A DNA stretch of 64,000 nt from CADEDH01 sp039201605 (GTDB taxonomy: Bacteria; Actinomycetota; Acidimicrobiia; Acidimicrobiales; SZUA-35): positions 62,001 through 126,000 of the forward strand of contig JBCCRO010000009.1 in assembly GCA_039201605.1 (NCBI GenBank). Direction: 5' to 3'. Made by a program: the position numbers and the translations under genes. Positions 34,105 through 42,259 of this stretch are shown here, piece after piece (within the stretch, counting starts at the first letter, position 1; every line of letters begins with the position of its first letter). Below the pieces are notes generated by a model that was given only the letters and a program-made list of their open reading frames with translations, ran no database searches and was not told the origin of the DNA.

Positions 34105-35523
34105 CTAGAACCGCACGGTGAAGCGGGCGCCGCCGAGATCGGCCCGGCCGACCTGCACCGAGGCCCCATGGCCCTCGGCGATCGCCTTGACCAGGGCCAG
34201 GCCGAGGCCTGCGCCGCCCTCCCGCCGGTCACGGGCGGCGTCGAGCCGGGCGAACCGCTCGAAGATCCGCTCGGCGTCCTCGGGGGCGACACCCGGGCCG
34301 TCGTCGTCGACGGTCAGCACCGGGCCGCCCCCGTCGGACGCCACCGACACCGTCACCGTGCTGGTGGCGTGGTGGCAGGCGTTGTCGACCAGGTTGGTCA
34401 CCAGACGCTGGAGGTGACGGCGGGCCACCGACACCGAGTGGGCGCCGGGGGCGACCGTGATCCCGATCGGCACCTCGGCGTCACGGCCGATCCGTTCCAC
34501 CTCGGCCTCCGCCACCAGACCGAGATCGACGAGTTCGACGTCGGTGGTGTGGACGGTCGCCTCGTCGAGCTTGGCCAGGGCGAGGAGGTCGTCGATCAGG
34601 GCCTCCATACGGTCGGCCTCGGCCATGATCTCCGCCCCCAGGCGGCCGGTGCGGTCGGCCGAGGGGCGCCGCTCGATCAGCTCGGCCGCCACCCGGACGG
34701 TGGTGAGCGGGCTGCGCAGCTCGTGGGAGGCGTCGGCGGCGAACTGCCGTCGTTGCTGATCGCCGCGCTGGAGGCGGGCCAGCATCCGGTTCATCACCGT
34801 GGCCAGCTCGGCCACCTCATCGCCGGTCTCGGGCACCGGCACCCGGCGGTCGAGGCTCGACGTGGAGATGTCCTCCACCTCCGAGGTGATGGCCAACACC
34901 GGCCGCAGGGCCCGACCGACGAGGAGCCAGGCGCCGAGCCCGAAGCCGACCACCAGGAGCGGCACGATCATCAACAGGGCGCCCTGGAGGGCGTCGATCG
35001 ATTCCTCCACCTCGTCGAGCGGGGCGGCCCCGATCAGGAGACGGCCGGCGTCGGCCCCCTCCTCCCCGAACTCGTAGACCTCGAACAGCAGATCCTCGAA
35101 CTCGGCAACCAGATCGGGATCATCGACCGTGTTGAACGTAACCGGATCGACCAGCTCCACCAGGGCGCCGGATTCGGGGTCGATCACGACGAGGGCGACA
35201 AGCTGCTCGTCGAGGGTCAGCTCGCCGTAGGCCAGACCGTCGGCCTCCTCCTGGGTGAAGAGGCCGAGCTCGGCCGGCTCGCCGTCGATCTCGATCGGGA
35301 CGAAGGCCTCGCTGAAGCCGTCGTCCTCGATGAACTCGTCCTGGACGAGGCCCAGCTCCTCGGCCTGCTCGGCCACGGCCTGGTCGAGGGCGGCCTCGGC
35401 CGAGGCCAGCAGGTCGGCCCGGACGATGTTCATGATGGCGACCGAGGCCACGACCAGGGTCAGGGCGACGAGGGCGGTGGCGGCGGCCGTGATCCGGAAG
35501 CGCAGGGACCGGATGTGTCGCAT
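34105..35523 (-). CDS. Sensor histidine kinase with periplasmic domain and HAMP
   Basis: About 472 residues. First span FRITAAATALVALTLVVASV, then an acidic extracytoplasmic domain of about 150 residues, second span ALLMIVPLLVVGFGLGAWLL, HAMP (ALRPVLAITSEVEDISTSSL), HisKA with phospho-acceptor His in AADASHELRSPLT, and HATPase_c with N box LVTNLVDNACHHA, G1 DDDGPGV and G2 GGAGLGLALV. The sensor domain is rich in Asp and Glu, which suggests cation sensing. It follows the OmpR-type regulator by about 10 bases; an in-frame ATG at 35547 would overlap that gene. Likely controls the neighbouring acidic secreted protein. Confidence 0.93.
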   Translation of the reverse strand: MRHIRSLRFRITAAATALVALTLVVASVAIMNIVRADLLASAEAALDQAVAEQAEELGLVQDEFIEDDGFSEAFVPIEIDGEPAELGLFTQEEADGLAYGELTLDEQLVALVVIDPESGALVELVDPVTFNTVDDPDLVAEFEDLLFEVYEFGEEGADAGRLLIGAAPLDEVEESIDALQGALLMIVPLLVVGFGLGAWLLVGRALRPVLAITSEVEDISTSSLDRRVPVPETGDEVAELATVMNRMLARLQRGDQQRRQFAADASHELRSPLTTVRVAAELIERRPSADRTGRLGAEIMAEADRMEALIDDLLALAKLDEATVHTTDVELVDLGLVAEAEVERIGRDAEVPIGITVAPGAHSVSVARRHLQRLVTNLVDNACHHATSTVTVSVASDGGGPVLTVDDDGPGVAPEDAERIFERFARLDAARDRREGGAGLGLALVKAIAEGHGASVQVGRADLGGARFTVRF

Positions 35524-35533
35524 GCCCGGGCGC

Positions 35534-36304
35534 TCAGGCCTCGCCATCGGTGGCGGCGTCGGACCCGGCGCCGTCGGGCCCGGCGCCGTCGGGCCCGGTC
35601 GCCGGGGTCGAGACCGTGGCGGCGTCGGCGGTCAGGCGGTAGCCGGCGCCCCGCACCGTGGTGATGAGGGGCGGGCGGCCATCGGCGGCGAAGGGCTCGT
35701 CGATCTTCTGGCGCAGGTAGCGGATGTACACGTCGACCACGTTGGACGCCGGCTCGTCGTCCATGCCCCAGACCCGGTCGATGATCGCCTGGCGGCTGAC
35801 CACGTGCTCGTCGGCTCGCAGCAGCATCTCCAGCAGGGCGTACTCCCGGCGGGTCAGCTCGATCTCGATGTCGTGGCGCCACACCTGGGAGGTGGCGGGA
35901 TCCATCCGCAGCGAGCCGCACCGGAGCACGGCGGGGCGGGCCGGCGCCCCCCGGCGGACCAGGGCCCGGAGCCGGGCCGCCAGCACGACGAAGGAGAAGG
36001 GCTTGCGGAGGAAGTCGTCGGCGCCGGTGTCGAGGGCCTCGGCCTCGTCGAACTCGCCGTCCTTGGCCGTGAGCATGAGCACCGGGGTCCACACCTCGGC
36101 CTTCCGCAGCTCGCGACACACCTGATAGCCGTTGAGGCCGGGGAGCATGATGTCGAGGATGATGGCGTCGTAGCTGCCCTCGGTGGCCCGCCACAGGCCC
36201 GAGTCGCCGTCGTGTTCGACGTCGACGTCGATGCCGTCGTCGGCGAGCCCCTCGCTGACCACCTGGGCCAGCCGTTCCTCATCCTCGACCAGCAGCACTC
36301 TCAC
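35534..36304 (-). CDS. OmpR-family response regulator
   Basis: About 256 residues. The receiver begins VRVLLVEDEERLAQVV with phospho-acceptor Asp in AIILDIMLPGLNGY, Thr in MLTAKD and Lys in LRKPFSF. The winged-helix DNA-binding domain shows RREYALLEMLLRADEHVVSR, ASNVVDVYIRYLRQKID and ITTVRGAGYRL. A 30-residue Pro/Ala/Gly/Asp tail follows. The GTG at 36304 makes the usual start; an ATG at 36328 adds 8 residues. Divergent from the acidic secreted protein gene, with about 150 bases between, where its binding site may lie. Confidence 0.94.
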   Translation of the reverse strand: MRVLLVEDEERLAQVVSEGLADDGIDVDVEHDGDSGLWRATEGSYDAIILDIMLPGLNGYQVCRELRKAEVWTPVLMLTAKDGEFDEAEALDTGADDFLRKPFSFVVLAARLRALVRRGAPARPAVLRCGSLRMDPATSQVWRHDIEIELTRREYALLEMLLRADEHVVSRQAIIDRVWGMDDEPASNVVDVYIRYLRQKIDEPFAADGRPPLITTVRGAGYRLTADAATVSTPATGPDGAGPDGAGSDAATDGEA

Positions 36305-36458
36305 CCGGTCAGTGTGCCCGTCGAACATTGGAAACGTATGAGAGGCCCCGCCGCCCTCCAATCGATCCCTCATGTTCGTTTCGTCACCGTGGAACCCGTC
36401 GCTCGACCACCCCGGTCGGACGACTCTCCCCCAACGAACACGAGAAAGAGATCCAACC

Positions 36459-37112
36459 ATGACCGACCCAACCGCACCCCTGCCCCCCGTCGACCCGCGA
36501 CCGCCCGCCGACGAGCAGCCGAGCCGACTCCGGGGCCGCCTGGCCGCCGTCGGCATCACCGGGCTCGTCGTCGGCGCCGCCGCCCTCGGCCTCACCGGTG
36601 TGGCCTCGGCCGGAACCCCCACCATCTCCCCCAGCACCCCGGCCGCCGTCGCCGACGACGGTGTCATCGAGGCCGAGCCGCTCGACGAGGGCGAGTGGAA
36701 CGAGGACGACTGGGAGGAGGCCGAACTCGCCGAGTTCGACCTCGAGCTGTCGCCCGAGGACGAGGCCGTCTTCGAACGCTTCGACCAGTGCCTGGCCGAC
36801 AACGGCGTGCCCCTCGAGGGTGACTACGGCGATCTCGACGAGAGCGAACTGGAGAACCTGACCGAGGGGGAGTGGGACGCCCTCGAAGCGAAGTGGGACG
36901 CCGAGTGGGAGGCGATGGAGGAGACCTTCATCGCCGCCGAGGAGGCGTGTGAGCCCATCCTCGACGAGCTGAGCGCCGACGCCGTCGCCGCCTTCGAGGA
37001 GCTGGAGCTGGAGCATTGTGACGAGGGCTACGACGCCGAGGAGTACGACGACCTCGATGACGGCGTCGAGGTCGAGGAACTCGACGAGGACGACGAGGGG
37101 GACGACGCCTGA
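36459..37112 (+). CDS. Extremely acidic secreted or membrane-anchored protein
   Basis: A 217-residue protein with a cytoplasmic Pro-rich start, a hydrophobic segment (LAAVGITGLVVGAAALGLTG) that ends VASAG and could be a signal peptide, then about 160 residues in which well over a third are Asp or Glu. Three or four Cys (DQCLADN, EEACEPI, EHCDEG) are spaced regularly in helical stretches. No known family, but acidic proteins next to two-component systems often bind metal ions, and the histidine kinase sensor opposite is also acidic. ATG 36459 follows GAGAAAGAG. Function as metal buffer or envelope stress protein is inference. Confidence 0.75.
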   Translation: MTDPTAPLPPVDPRPPADEQPSRLRGRLAAVGITGLVVGAAALGLTGVASAGTPTISPSTPAAVADDGVIEAEPLDEGEWNEDDWEEAELAEFDLELSPEDEAVFERFDQCLADNGVPLEGDYGDLDESELENLTEGEWDALEAKWDAEWEAMEETFIAAEEACEPILDELSADAVAAFEELELEHCDEGYDAEEYDDLDDGVEVEELDEDDEGDDA

Positions 37113-37174
37113 TCCCCCGGGGCGTCGCCGGAGGGCCCGATCCGTCCCGACGCCCTGATCACGTGGTGGTGTGT

Positions 37175-37205
37175 GGGGCGGTGCCGACGGTGTCGGTGCC
37201 GCCCC
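37175..37205. terminator. Bidirectional terminator hairpin between convergent genes
   Basis: GGGGCGGTGCCGAC (37175-37188) and GTCGGTGCCGCCCC (37192-37205) pair over 14 positions, two as G-U, around a 3-base loop. It lies between the end of the acidic protein gene and the end of the cyclic-nucleotide-binding gene, 10 bases from the latter stop. Confidence 0.7.
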
Positions 37206-37214
37206 GCAGCCGCG

Positions 37215-37631
37215 CTAGAGCGCCTGCTGACGGACCGCCATAGCTTCGAGCAGCGCGAGGCCCAGCTTGGGGTCGGTCTTGAGGGCGGCGGCCAGTGCGG
37301 GGCGGCCGAAGGCGAACACCGAGGTGTCGGCCTTGGCCATGACGTCGGCGTTGCGGGGCTGGTTGGTCAGCAGCGCCACCTCGCCGACGAAGTCGCCGGC
37401 GGTGAGGCGGGCCAGCACGGTGCCATCGCGCACCACCTCGATATCGCCTTCGAGGATGAGGAAGAAGGCGGCGCCCTTCGAGCCCTCCTTGATCGGGTGG
37501 GAGCCCGACTTCCAGGTCACCGACTTGCCCAGCTTGGCCAGGATCTTCCGCTGCTTGGCCGACGTCTGACTGAACAGGGGTACCTGCTGAAGTCGTTCGG
37601 CGATCTGATTCTCGGACGGGGTCGCTGCCAT
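37215..37631 (-). CDS. Cyclic nucleotide-binding domain protein
   Basis: A 138-residue protein consisting of a single cNMP-binding beta-roll: LFSQTSAKQRKILAKLGKSV, the strand pair GAAFFLILEGDIEVVRDG, and the phosphate cassette GDFVGEVALLTNQPRNADVM. The cassette has Gly-Glu but the Arg-Ala expected for cAMP binding (RTAT/RNAD) is only partly kept. It has no DNA-binding domain, unlike CRP. ATG 37631. The stand-alone form is common in actinobacteria; partner unknown. Confidence 0.88.
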   Translation of the reverse strand: MAATPSENQIAERLQQVPLFSQTSAKQRKILAKLGKSVTWKSGSHPIKEGSKGAAFFLILEGDIEVVRDGTVLARLTAGDFVGEVALLTNQPRNADVMAKADTSVFAFGRPALAAALKTDPKLGLALLEAMAVRQQAL

Positions 37632-37765
37632 GGCGGCGAGCCTAGATCGTGGGCTCCCGGCTCGTCGTCGATAGCGGCCGGACCGACGCCTCGATCGGCG
37701 ACCACCTCTGACCAGGGACTCCGCCGCGGCTGCTGTCGTTCTAGGGAGAACTACCCAAGGTGATG

Positions 37766-37794
37766 TTGTTGCGGCCCGTCGGGTGTCGTACCAT
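37766..37794 (+). promoter_or_regulatory. Probable promoter of the astacin-like protease gene
   Basis: TTGTTG (37766-37771) and TACCAT (37789-37794) separated by 17 bases, about 75 bases ahead of the TTG start at 37869. Good -35, moderate -10. Confidence 0.45.
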
Positions 37795-37868
37795 CTTCCC
37801 TGTCGTCGAGACGCCGCTAACGACGACGCGGGGCATATGGCGGGTTCACACCGCCAAGGAGCCATTCT

Positions 37869-39314
37869 TTGTTCGCTGTCCTGCGCACCTCGGGTCGTCG
37901 ACCCGGCCGCCTGTCCGCTCTGGCCGGGGCTCTCGGGCTCACGCTGGCGCTCGGGCTGGCCCAGATCGACGGTCCCGAGACGCCCGGCGAACCGAGCCTC
38001 GCCGTCGACGCCGTCGACGCCTCCGAAGCCGGCACGTTCGCCACCGTGGCCGTCGTGCCCTACGAGGTGGTCGACGGCCTCGCCGTGTACGACAACGACA
38101 TCATCCTCGGGACCGCCCTGGAGATGGAGACCCTGTCCGGCGTCCTACCCCTCGCCGGCCCCGGCGGCTGCCCGGCCGGACTGTCGTGCGGCGTGATCCA
38201 GACCGACGCCCGCCGGGCATGGCCCAACGGCGTCGTCCCCTACGAGATCCCCGCCGGTACGGCCGAGGCGGCGGCGGTCAACATCATCAACGCGATCAAC
38301 CACTGGGAGGAGCGGACCCCGATCCGCTTCGTCCAGCGCACCAACGAAGCCGACTACGTCTCCTTCCAACACACCGGCTCCGGTTTCACCTGCAGCTCCT
38401 ACCTGGGACGGGTCGGGGGGCCACAGGCGATCAACTACGCCGGTACCGGCCGCGGGTGCCTGGTCCACGAGATCGGTCACGCCGTCGGGCTCGCCCACGA
38501 ACACAACCGCAACGACCGCGACCAGTTCATCAGCATCGACTTCACGAACGTGGCGGCCAACGTGGCCAACCAGTTCGACCGGGCCGCATTCGGTACCGAC
38601 GTCGGCGCCTACGACATGGCCTCGGTCATGCACTACGGCCCCTTCGCCTTCGCCGCCGATCCCACCCGCCCGGTGATGACCCCCAAGGACCCCAACGTCC
38701 CCCTCGCCGCCCTCGGCGGCAACGGGCTGCTCACCGCCTCCGACGTGGCCGCCGTCGAGTTCCTGTACGGCAACACCCCGGCCCCCGCCACCACCGCCCC
38801 GCCGGTCACGGAGGCCCCGCCCGCCACCGAGTCGACCGCACCGGCGACCACCGCCCCCACCACGGCCACCACGCTGCCCCCCGAGACCGTGCCCCCGACC
38901 CTGATCGAGGAGCCCCCGCTGACCGTGGCCCCGACGACGGCGCCGACCACGGTCCCCGCCGAGGAGGTGCCGCCGCCGGTGGTCGCCGCCGGGCAGGCGC
39001 CGGTGGTCACCTTCGTCGGCTTGACCGACGGCGCCACCGTGCCCGCATCGATCAACTACGGCGACCTCCAGATCTCGGCCCACGACCCCGACGTCGGCAC
39101 CAACAACGGCGACGGCATCCGCTGGGTGAGCCTCGTGGTGAGCGATGCCGACACCGGCGATTTCCTGGGCGCCACCCGGGAGTACGAGGCGACCTACGAT
39201 TGGGGCCTGACCCTCGACGCCGGACGCCGCTACGTACTGACCGCCTACGCCGTGTCCGACCTGGAAGCCGGCGGAACCTGGACCAAGACCACGATCGTGG
39301 TCACGGCGGGCTAG
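37869..39314 (+). CDS. Secreted astacin-like (M12A) zinc metalloprotease
   Basis: A 481-residue exported protein. Signal peptide in the first 40 residues (GALGLTLALGLAQ). The catalytic domain has the full astacin signature HEIGHAVGLAHEHNRNDRD, with zinc ligands His200, His204 and His210 and catalytic Glu201, and the Met-turn SVMHYGPFAF (Met254, Tyr256). A Thr/Pro/Ala linker of about 80 residues follows, then a C-terminal beta-sandwich-like domain of about 100 residues (APVVTFVGLTDGATV). The rare TTG start at 37869 is decided by AAGGAG at 37856-37861, 7 bases upstream. Astacins are common in animals, less so in actinobacteria. Substrate unknown; the next gene, a lipoprotein, starts 3 bases after the stop. 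Confidence 0.9.
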   Translation: MFAVLRTSGRRPGRLSALAGALGLTLALGLAQIDGPETPGEPSLAVDAVDASEAGTFATVAVVPYEVVDGLAVYDNDIILGTALEMETLSGVLPLAGPGGCPAGLSCGVIQTDARRAWPNGVVPYEIPAGTAEAAAVNIINAINHWEERTPIRFVQRTNEADYVSFQHTGSGFTCSSYLGRVGGPQAINYAGTGRGCLVHEIGHAVGLAHEHNRNDRDQFISIDFTNVAANVANQFDRAAFGTDVGAYDMASVMHYGPFAFAADPTRPVMTPKDPNVPLAALGGNGLLTASDVAAVEFLYGNTPAPATTAPPVTEAPPATESTAPATTAPTTATTLPPETVPPTLIEEPPLTVAPTTAPTTVPAEEVPPPVVAAGQAPVVTFVGLTDGATVPASINYGDLQISAHDPDVGTNNGDGIRWVSLVVSDADTGDFLGATREYEATYDWGLTLDAGRRYVLTAYAVSDLEAGGTWTKTTIVVTAG

Positions 39315-39317
39315 TCC

Positions 39318-39899
39318 ATGGCGCTCCGAACCACCGACCGATGGGCCCGACGCAGGGCACGAGGCTCGACGCCGACCATCGGCTCGGCCCTGGCGGCGAC
39401 CCTGCTCCTCGTGGCTACCGGCTGCAGCTTCGGCGGCGGTGACGGCACGGCGCTCGACGTGGGGGCTCCGGTGTCGGCCCCGGAGACGACGGTGGCCACC
39501 GGCCCGGCCAGCGTGGCCTTCGATCGGATCCAGGCCGACGTCGCCGCCCCCGATCCCGGGCTGATCGACTTCGTGGCCGTCAACGTGCAGCTGCCGACGG
39601 CGCCGCCGGAGACCGGGACGGCGGTGGTCGCCCTGGCCGACGTGACCCGGGCCGACGGCGAGCCGATCGAACTCGAACGGATCGAGATGCCGATGAGCGA
39701 GCTGATCGCCGCCGGCAATCGGGTGGAGGTGTTCCTCCCGGTGCCGCTCGACGGGTCGCTCGACATCGCCGCCAACGCCGCCATCGATGTGGACACAGAT
39801 GGTCTGATCGGCCCCGGCGACTGGGCCTCGACCGAGCTGGTGCTGATCACGCCGGAGACGGCCCGGGCCGGGGTGTTCGTCAACCTCCAACCGGCCTGA
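39318..39899 (+). CDS. Lipoprotein, possibly YbaY-like
   Basis: A 193-residue lipoprotein with an Arg-rich N-terminus, a short hydrophobic stretch and lipobox LLVATGC, so Cys36 is the likely acylated residue. The mature part is a small beta domain with two similar halves (AVNVQLPTA..., TAVVALADVTRADGEPIELE, LVLITPETARAGVFVNLQPA); this pattern recalls the YbaY/YscW lipoprotein group, a weak assignment. It begins 3 bases after the astacin-like protease stop and is surely co-transcribed, so it may be an accessory, anchor or inhibitor of that protease. Confidence 0.7.
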   Translation: MALRTTDRWARRRARGSTPTIGSALAATLLLVATGCSFGGGDGTALDVGAPVSAPETTVATGPASVAFDRIQADVAAPDPGLIDFVAVNVQLPTAPPETGTAVVALADVTRADGEPIELERIEMPMSELIAAGNRVEVFLPVPLDGSLDIAANAAIDVDTDGLIGPGDWASTELVLITPETARAGVFVNLQPA

Positions 39900-40024
39900 G
39901 CCTCCACCTGACGCCGGACGTCGGTGGGCGGAGCTACCGACGGGCCGAGGTACCTCACCGGATCCTGGCCTAGCGTGGAGGACGTGACCATGGTTTCCCG
40001 CCCCCCGCTCCTGAACAGCGCGCC

Positions 40025-40747
40025 ATGAAGACGACGCAGGTCGGACCGGGCGACGGGGCCGACCTCTTCGCCCCGACCGGCTACGACGAGGCCTACCAGC
40101 GGGCGGCCGACCGCAGCCTCACCCTGTCCCGGTGGACGAGTCGGGTCGAGCTCCCGGCCACCATCGAGCTGCCGACCGACACCCCGACCATCGTCGCCGC
40201 CAACCATTCGAGCCTCTTCGACCTTGCCGCCTCCCTGATCACCGTCGCCCACTACGGCGCCTCGGCCCGCATGGGGGTGGCCGCCCGCTACTTCGATCGG
40301 CCGATGATCGGTTCCTTCCTCGACCGGATCGGCTGCATCCCGTTCAGCCGGGATCGGGTGGCCGAGGCCGAGAACGACATGATCGGTTCGCTCAAGGAGG
40401 GGCAGCTGTGCTGCCTGATGCCCGAGGGCCGGATCGTGCGGTCGTCCGAGCGCTCGGTCGAGGGCCGGGCCGGCCCCGGACGCCCCGGCATCTCCCGCAT
40501 CGCCGCCGCCACCGGAGCCGCCATCCTCCCGGTCGGCTTCTCCGGGGCCGACGAGGCATGGCGACCCGGCCGACCCCTGCCCCGGCTCCGCCGCAAGGCC
40601 CCGGTTGTGGCCCGCATCGGGCCGCCGTTCCTCTTCGAGGGCGACGACCACGAGGCCAACGCCGAGCAGCTGATGCACACCATCGCCGGCCTCATCCGTC
40701 GACCGGTCGCCGTCGGCGAGACCTCGGACCGTCCCGTCGACGACTAG
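40025..40747 (+). CDS. 1-acyl-sn-glycerol-3-phosphate acyltransferase (PlsC-like)
   Basis: A 240-residue acyltransferase of phospholipid synthesis. Motif I is ANHSSLFDLAAS (HX4D), motif II GCIPFSRDR, motif III LMPEGRIVRSSE and motif IV ATGAAILPVGFSG. It acts on the cytoplasmic membrane face, transferring a fatty acyl group to lysophosphatidate or a related lyso-lipid. ATG 40025 opens with a short polar stretch and the first conserved segment begins at about residue 40. No hydrophobic anchor is seen. Gene stands alone between two operons. Confidence 0.9.
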   Translation: MKTTQVGPGDGADLFAPTGYDEAYQRAADRSLTLSRWTSRVELPATIELPTDTPTIVAANHSSLFDLAASLITVAHYGASARMGVAARYFDRPMIGSFLDRIGCIPFSRDRVAEAENDMIGSLKEGQLCCLMPEGRIVRSSERSVEGRAGPGRPGISRIAAATGAAILPVGFSGADEAWRPGRPLPRLRRKAPVVARIGPPFLFEGDDHEANAEQLMHTIAGLIRRPVAVGETSDRPVDD

Positions 40748-40921
40748 GGCCCGCCGCCCCTCATCCCCGACAACCCTACGGCCGGCGTCGTCCCGCCTCC
40801 TCCTCAGGGGGGAGGCCGCGGTTCCCCCGCTCGACCGATGTGGGCCGAGGGAACGGTTTTCTACGTTCATCACAGGCGCCGGCAACGGTTGCGAGCGCCT
40901 TTGGCGAACGAGGAGCACACG

Positions 40922-42259
40922 ATGACGAGCGGTGACCGAACCCGCACGGCGAGCAGGCTTGCGGCCCTGGCCTTCACGGTCACGTTGGTGGCCGGAGCGT
41001 GCGCCCCCGATGACGACACCGTCGGCGAGTCGATGCACGAGACGGTCAACGAGACCGCGGAGGCGGCGGCTCAGCAGACGACCACCACCGAGGCGACCAC
41101 GGCGGCCGAGACCACCGGCGGCGCCGCCACGGACGGGGACGCCGCCGATGGCACGGCCGACGCCGACGCCGAACCCCGCTTCGACCTTGACGGCGAGCTC
41201 CCCCTGACCGCGGCCGAGGTCAACGACATGCTGGCCTTCATCGAGGGCCAGACGGGGAGGGAGTTCCTCTACAAGCCCCGGATCGTGGCCCAGACCCGGA
41301 CCGACTACGAGGCGGCACTGGAGCTCCACATCGGCGACCAGATCACCGACTTCGCCTCCGAGGCCGAGAGTGCGGCCCGCCTCTACCAGGCCCTCGGGCT
41401 CAGCGACCAGAGCCCGCAGGAGCTCACCGAGTCGGTCACGGCGGTGATGACCAGCGCTGACGGCATCAGCGGCTACTACGACCCGGACACCGACGCCCTC
41501 TACGTCCCGACCGACGCCCTGGACGACGGGATGTTCCGGGGCCTGCTGGTGCACGAGCTGGCCCACGCCCTCGACGGCCAACACGTCGACCTCGGCCGGA
41601 TCATCGACGACATGGCGGCCAGCCCCGAAGACGCCGAGCTCAACTTCGGCCGCACCGCCGTGGTCGAGGGTCGGGCCACCGCCATCCAGTTCGCCTGGAT
41701 GCAGGAGAACGGCGTGCTGGCGACCGCCGCCGATCTCCCGGCGTCGCTGGAGGCGGTGCCGCCCGCCTTCCTCAACGCCCTCACCCTGCCCTACAACTTC
41801 GGGGCCGGCTGGGTGTTGGCCAACGGTGGCCCGGCCGAGACCTGGGACGCCTTCGAGTCGCCACCGACCACCAGCGAAATGGTGCTCTTCCCCGACACTC
41901 CCGCCACCGAGGCCGTGGTCGAGGTGGCCACCCCCACCGCCGACGGGCCGGTGATCGACACCGCCCAGTGGGGCGCCTCCAGCCTGCTGGTGTGGCTCCT
42001 CTCCGAGGACCTGGAGCCGGCCCAGGCAGAGGTGATGGCGGGGCTGGCCGCCGCCGACGGCTGGGCCGGGGGCGCCATGGTGCTCTGGGGCGACGACGCC
42101 GAATCGTGCGTGCGCATCGTCATGGCCACCGACGGACCGAACGATCTGGCCGAGATGGAGGCGATCCTCACCGACTGGGCCGGCGAGGCCGAGGGCCGGA
42201 CCGTCACCACCGCCGGTGACGAGGTGACCGTCACCGGGTGCGCCCCGTTCCAGCCATGA
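40922..42259 (+). CDS. Zinc-metalloprotease-like lipoprotein
   Basis: A 445-residue lipoprotein: lipobox in FTVTLVAGAC puts the acylated Cys near residue 29, followed by a Thr/Ala/Asp-rich linker. The folded part carries LLVHELAHALDGQH, i.e. HExxH with His211, Glu212, His215, and a second Glu 34 residues on in VVEGRATAI (Glu249), matching a gluzincin zinc site. No further family was recognised. ATG 40922 has GAGGAG 6 bases upstream. It heads an operon of four overlapping genes: protease lipoprotein, second lipoprotein, histidine kinase, regulator. A role in envelope sensing or maturation is inference. Confidence 0.82.
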   Translation: MTSGDRTRTASRLAALAFTVTLVAGACAPDDDTVGESMHETVNETAEAAAQQTTTTEATTAAETTGGAATDGDAADGTADADAEPRFDLDGELPLTAAEVNDMLAFIEGQTGREFLYKPRIVAQTRTDYEAALELHIGDQITDFASEAESAARLYQALGLSDQSPQELTESVTAVMTSADGISGYYDPDTDALYVPTDALDDGMFRGLLVHELAHALDGQHVDLGRIIDDMAASPEDAELNFGRTAVVEGRATAIQFAWMQENGVLATAADLPASLEAVPPAFLNALTLPYNFGAGWVLANGGPAETWDAFESPPTTSEMVLFPDTPATEAVVEVATPTADGPVIDTAQWGASSLLVWLLSEDLEPAQAEVMAGLAAADGWAGGAMVLWGDDAESCVRIVMATDGPNDLAEMEAILTDWAGEAEGRTVTTAGDEVTVTGCAPFQP

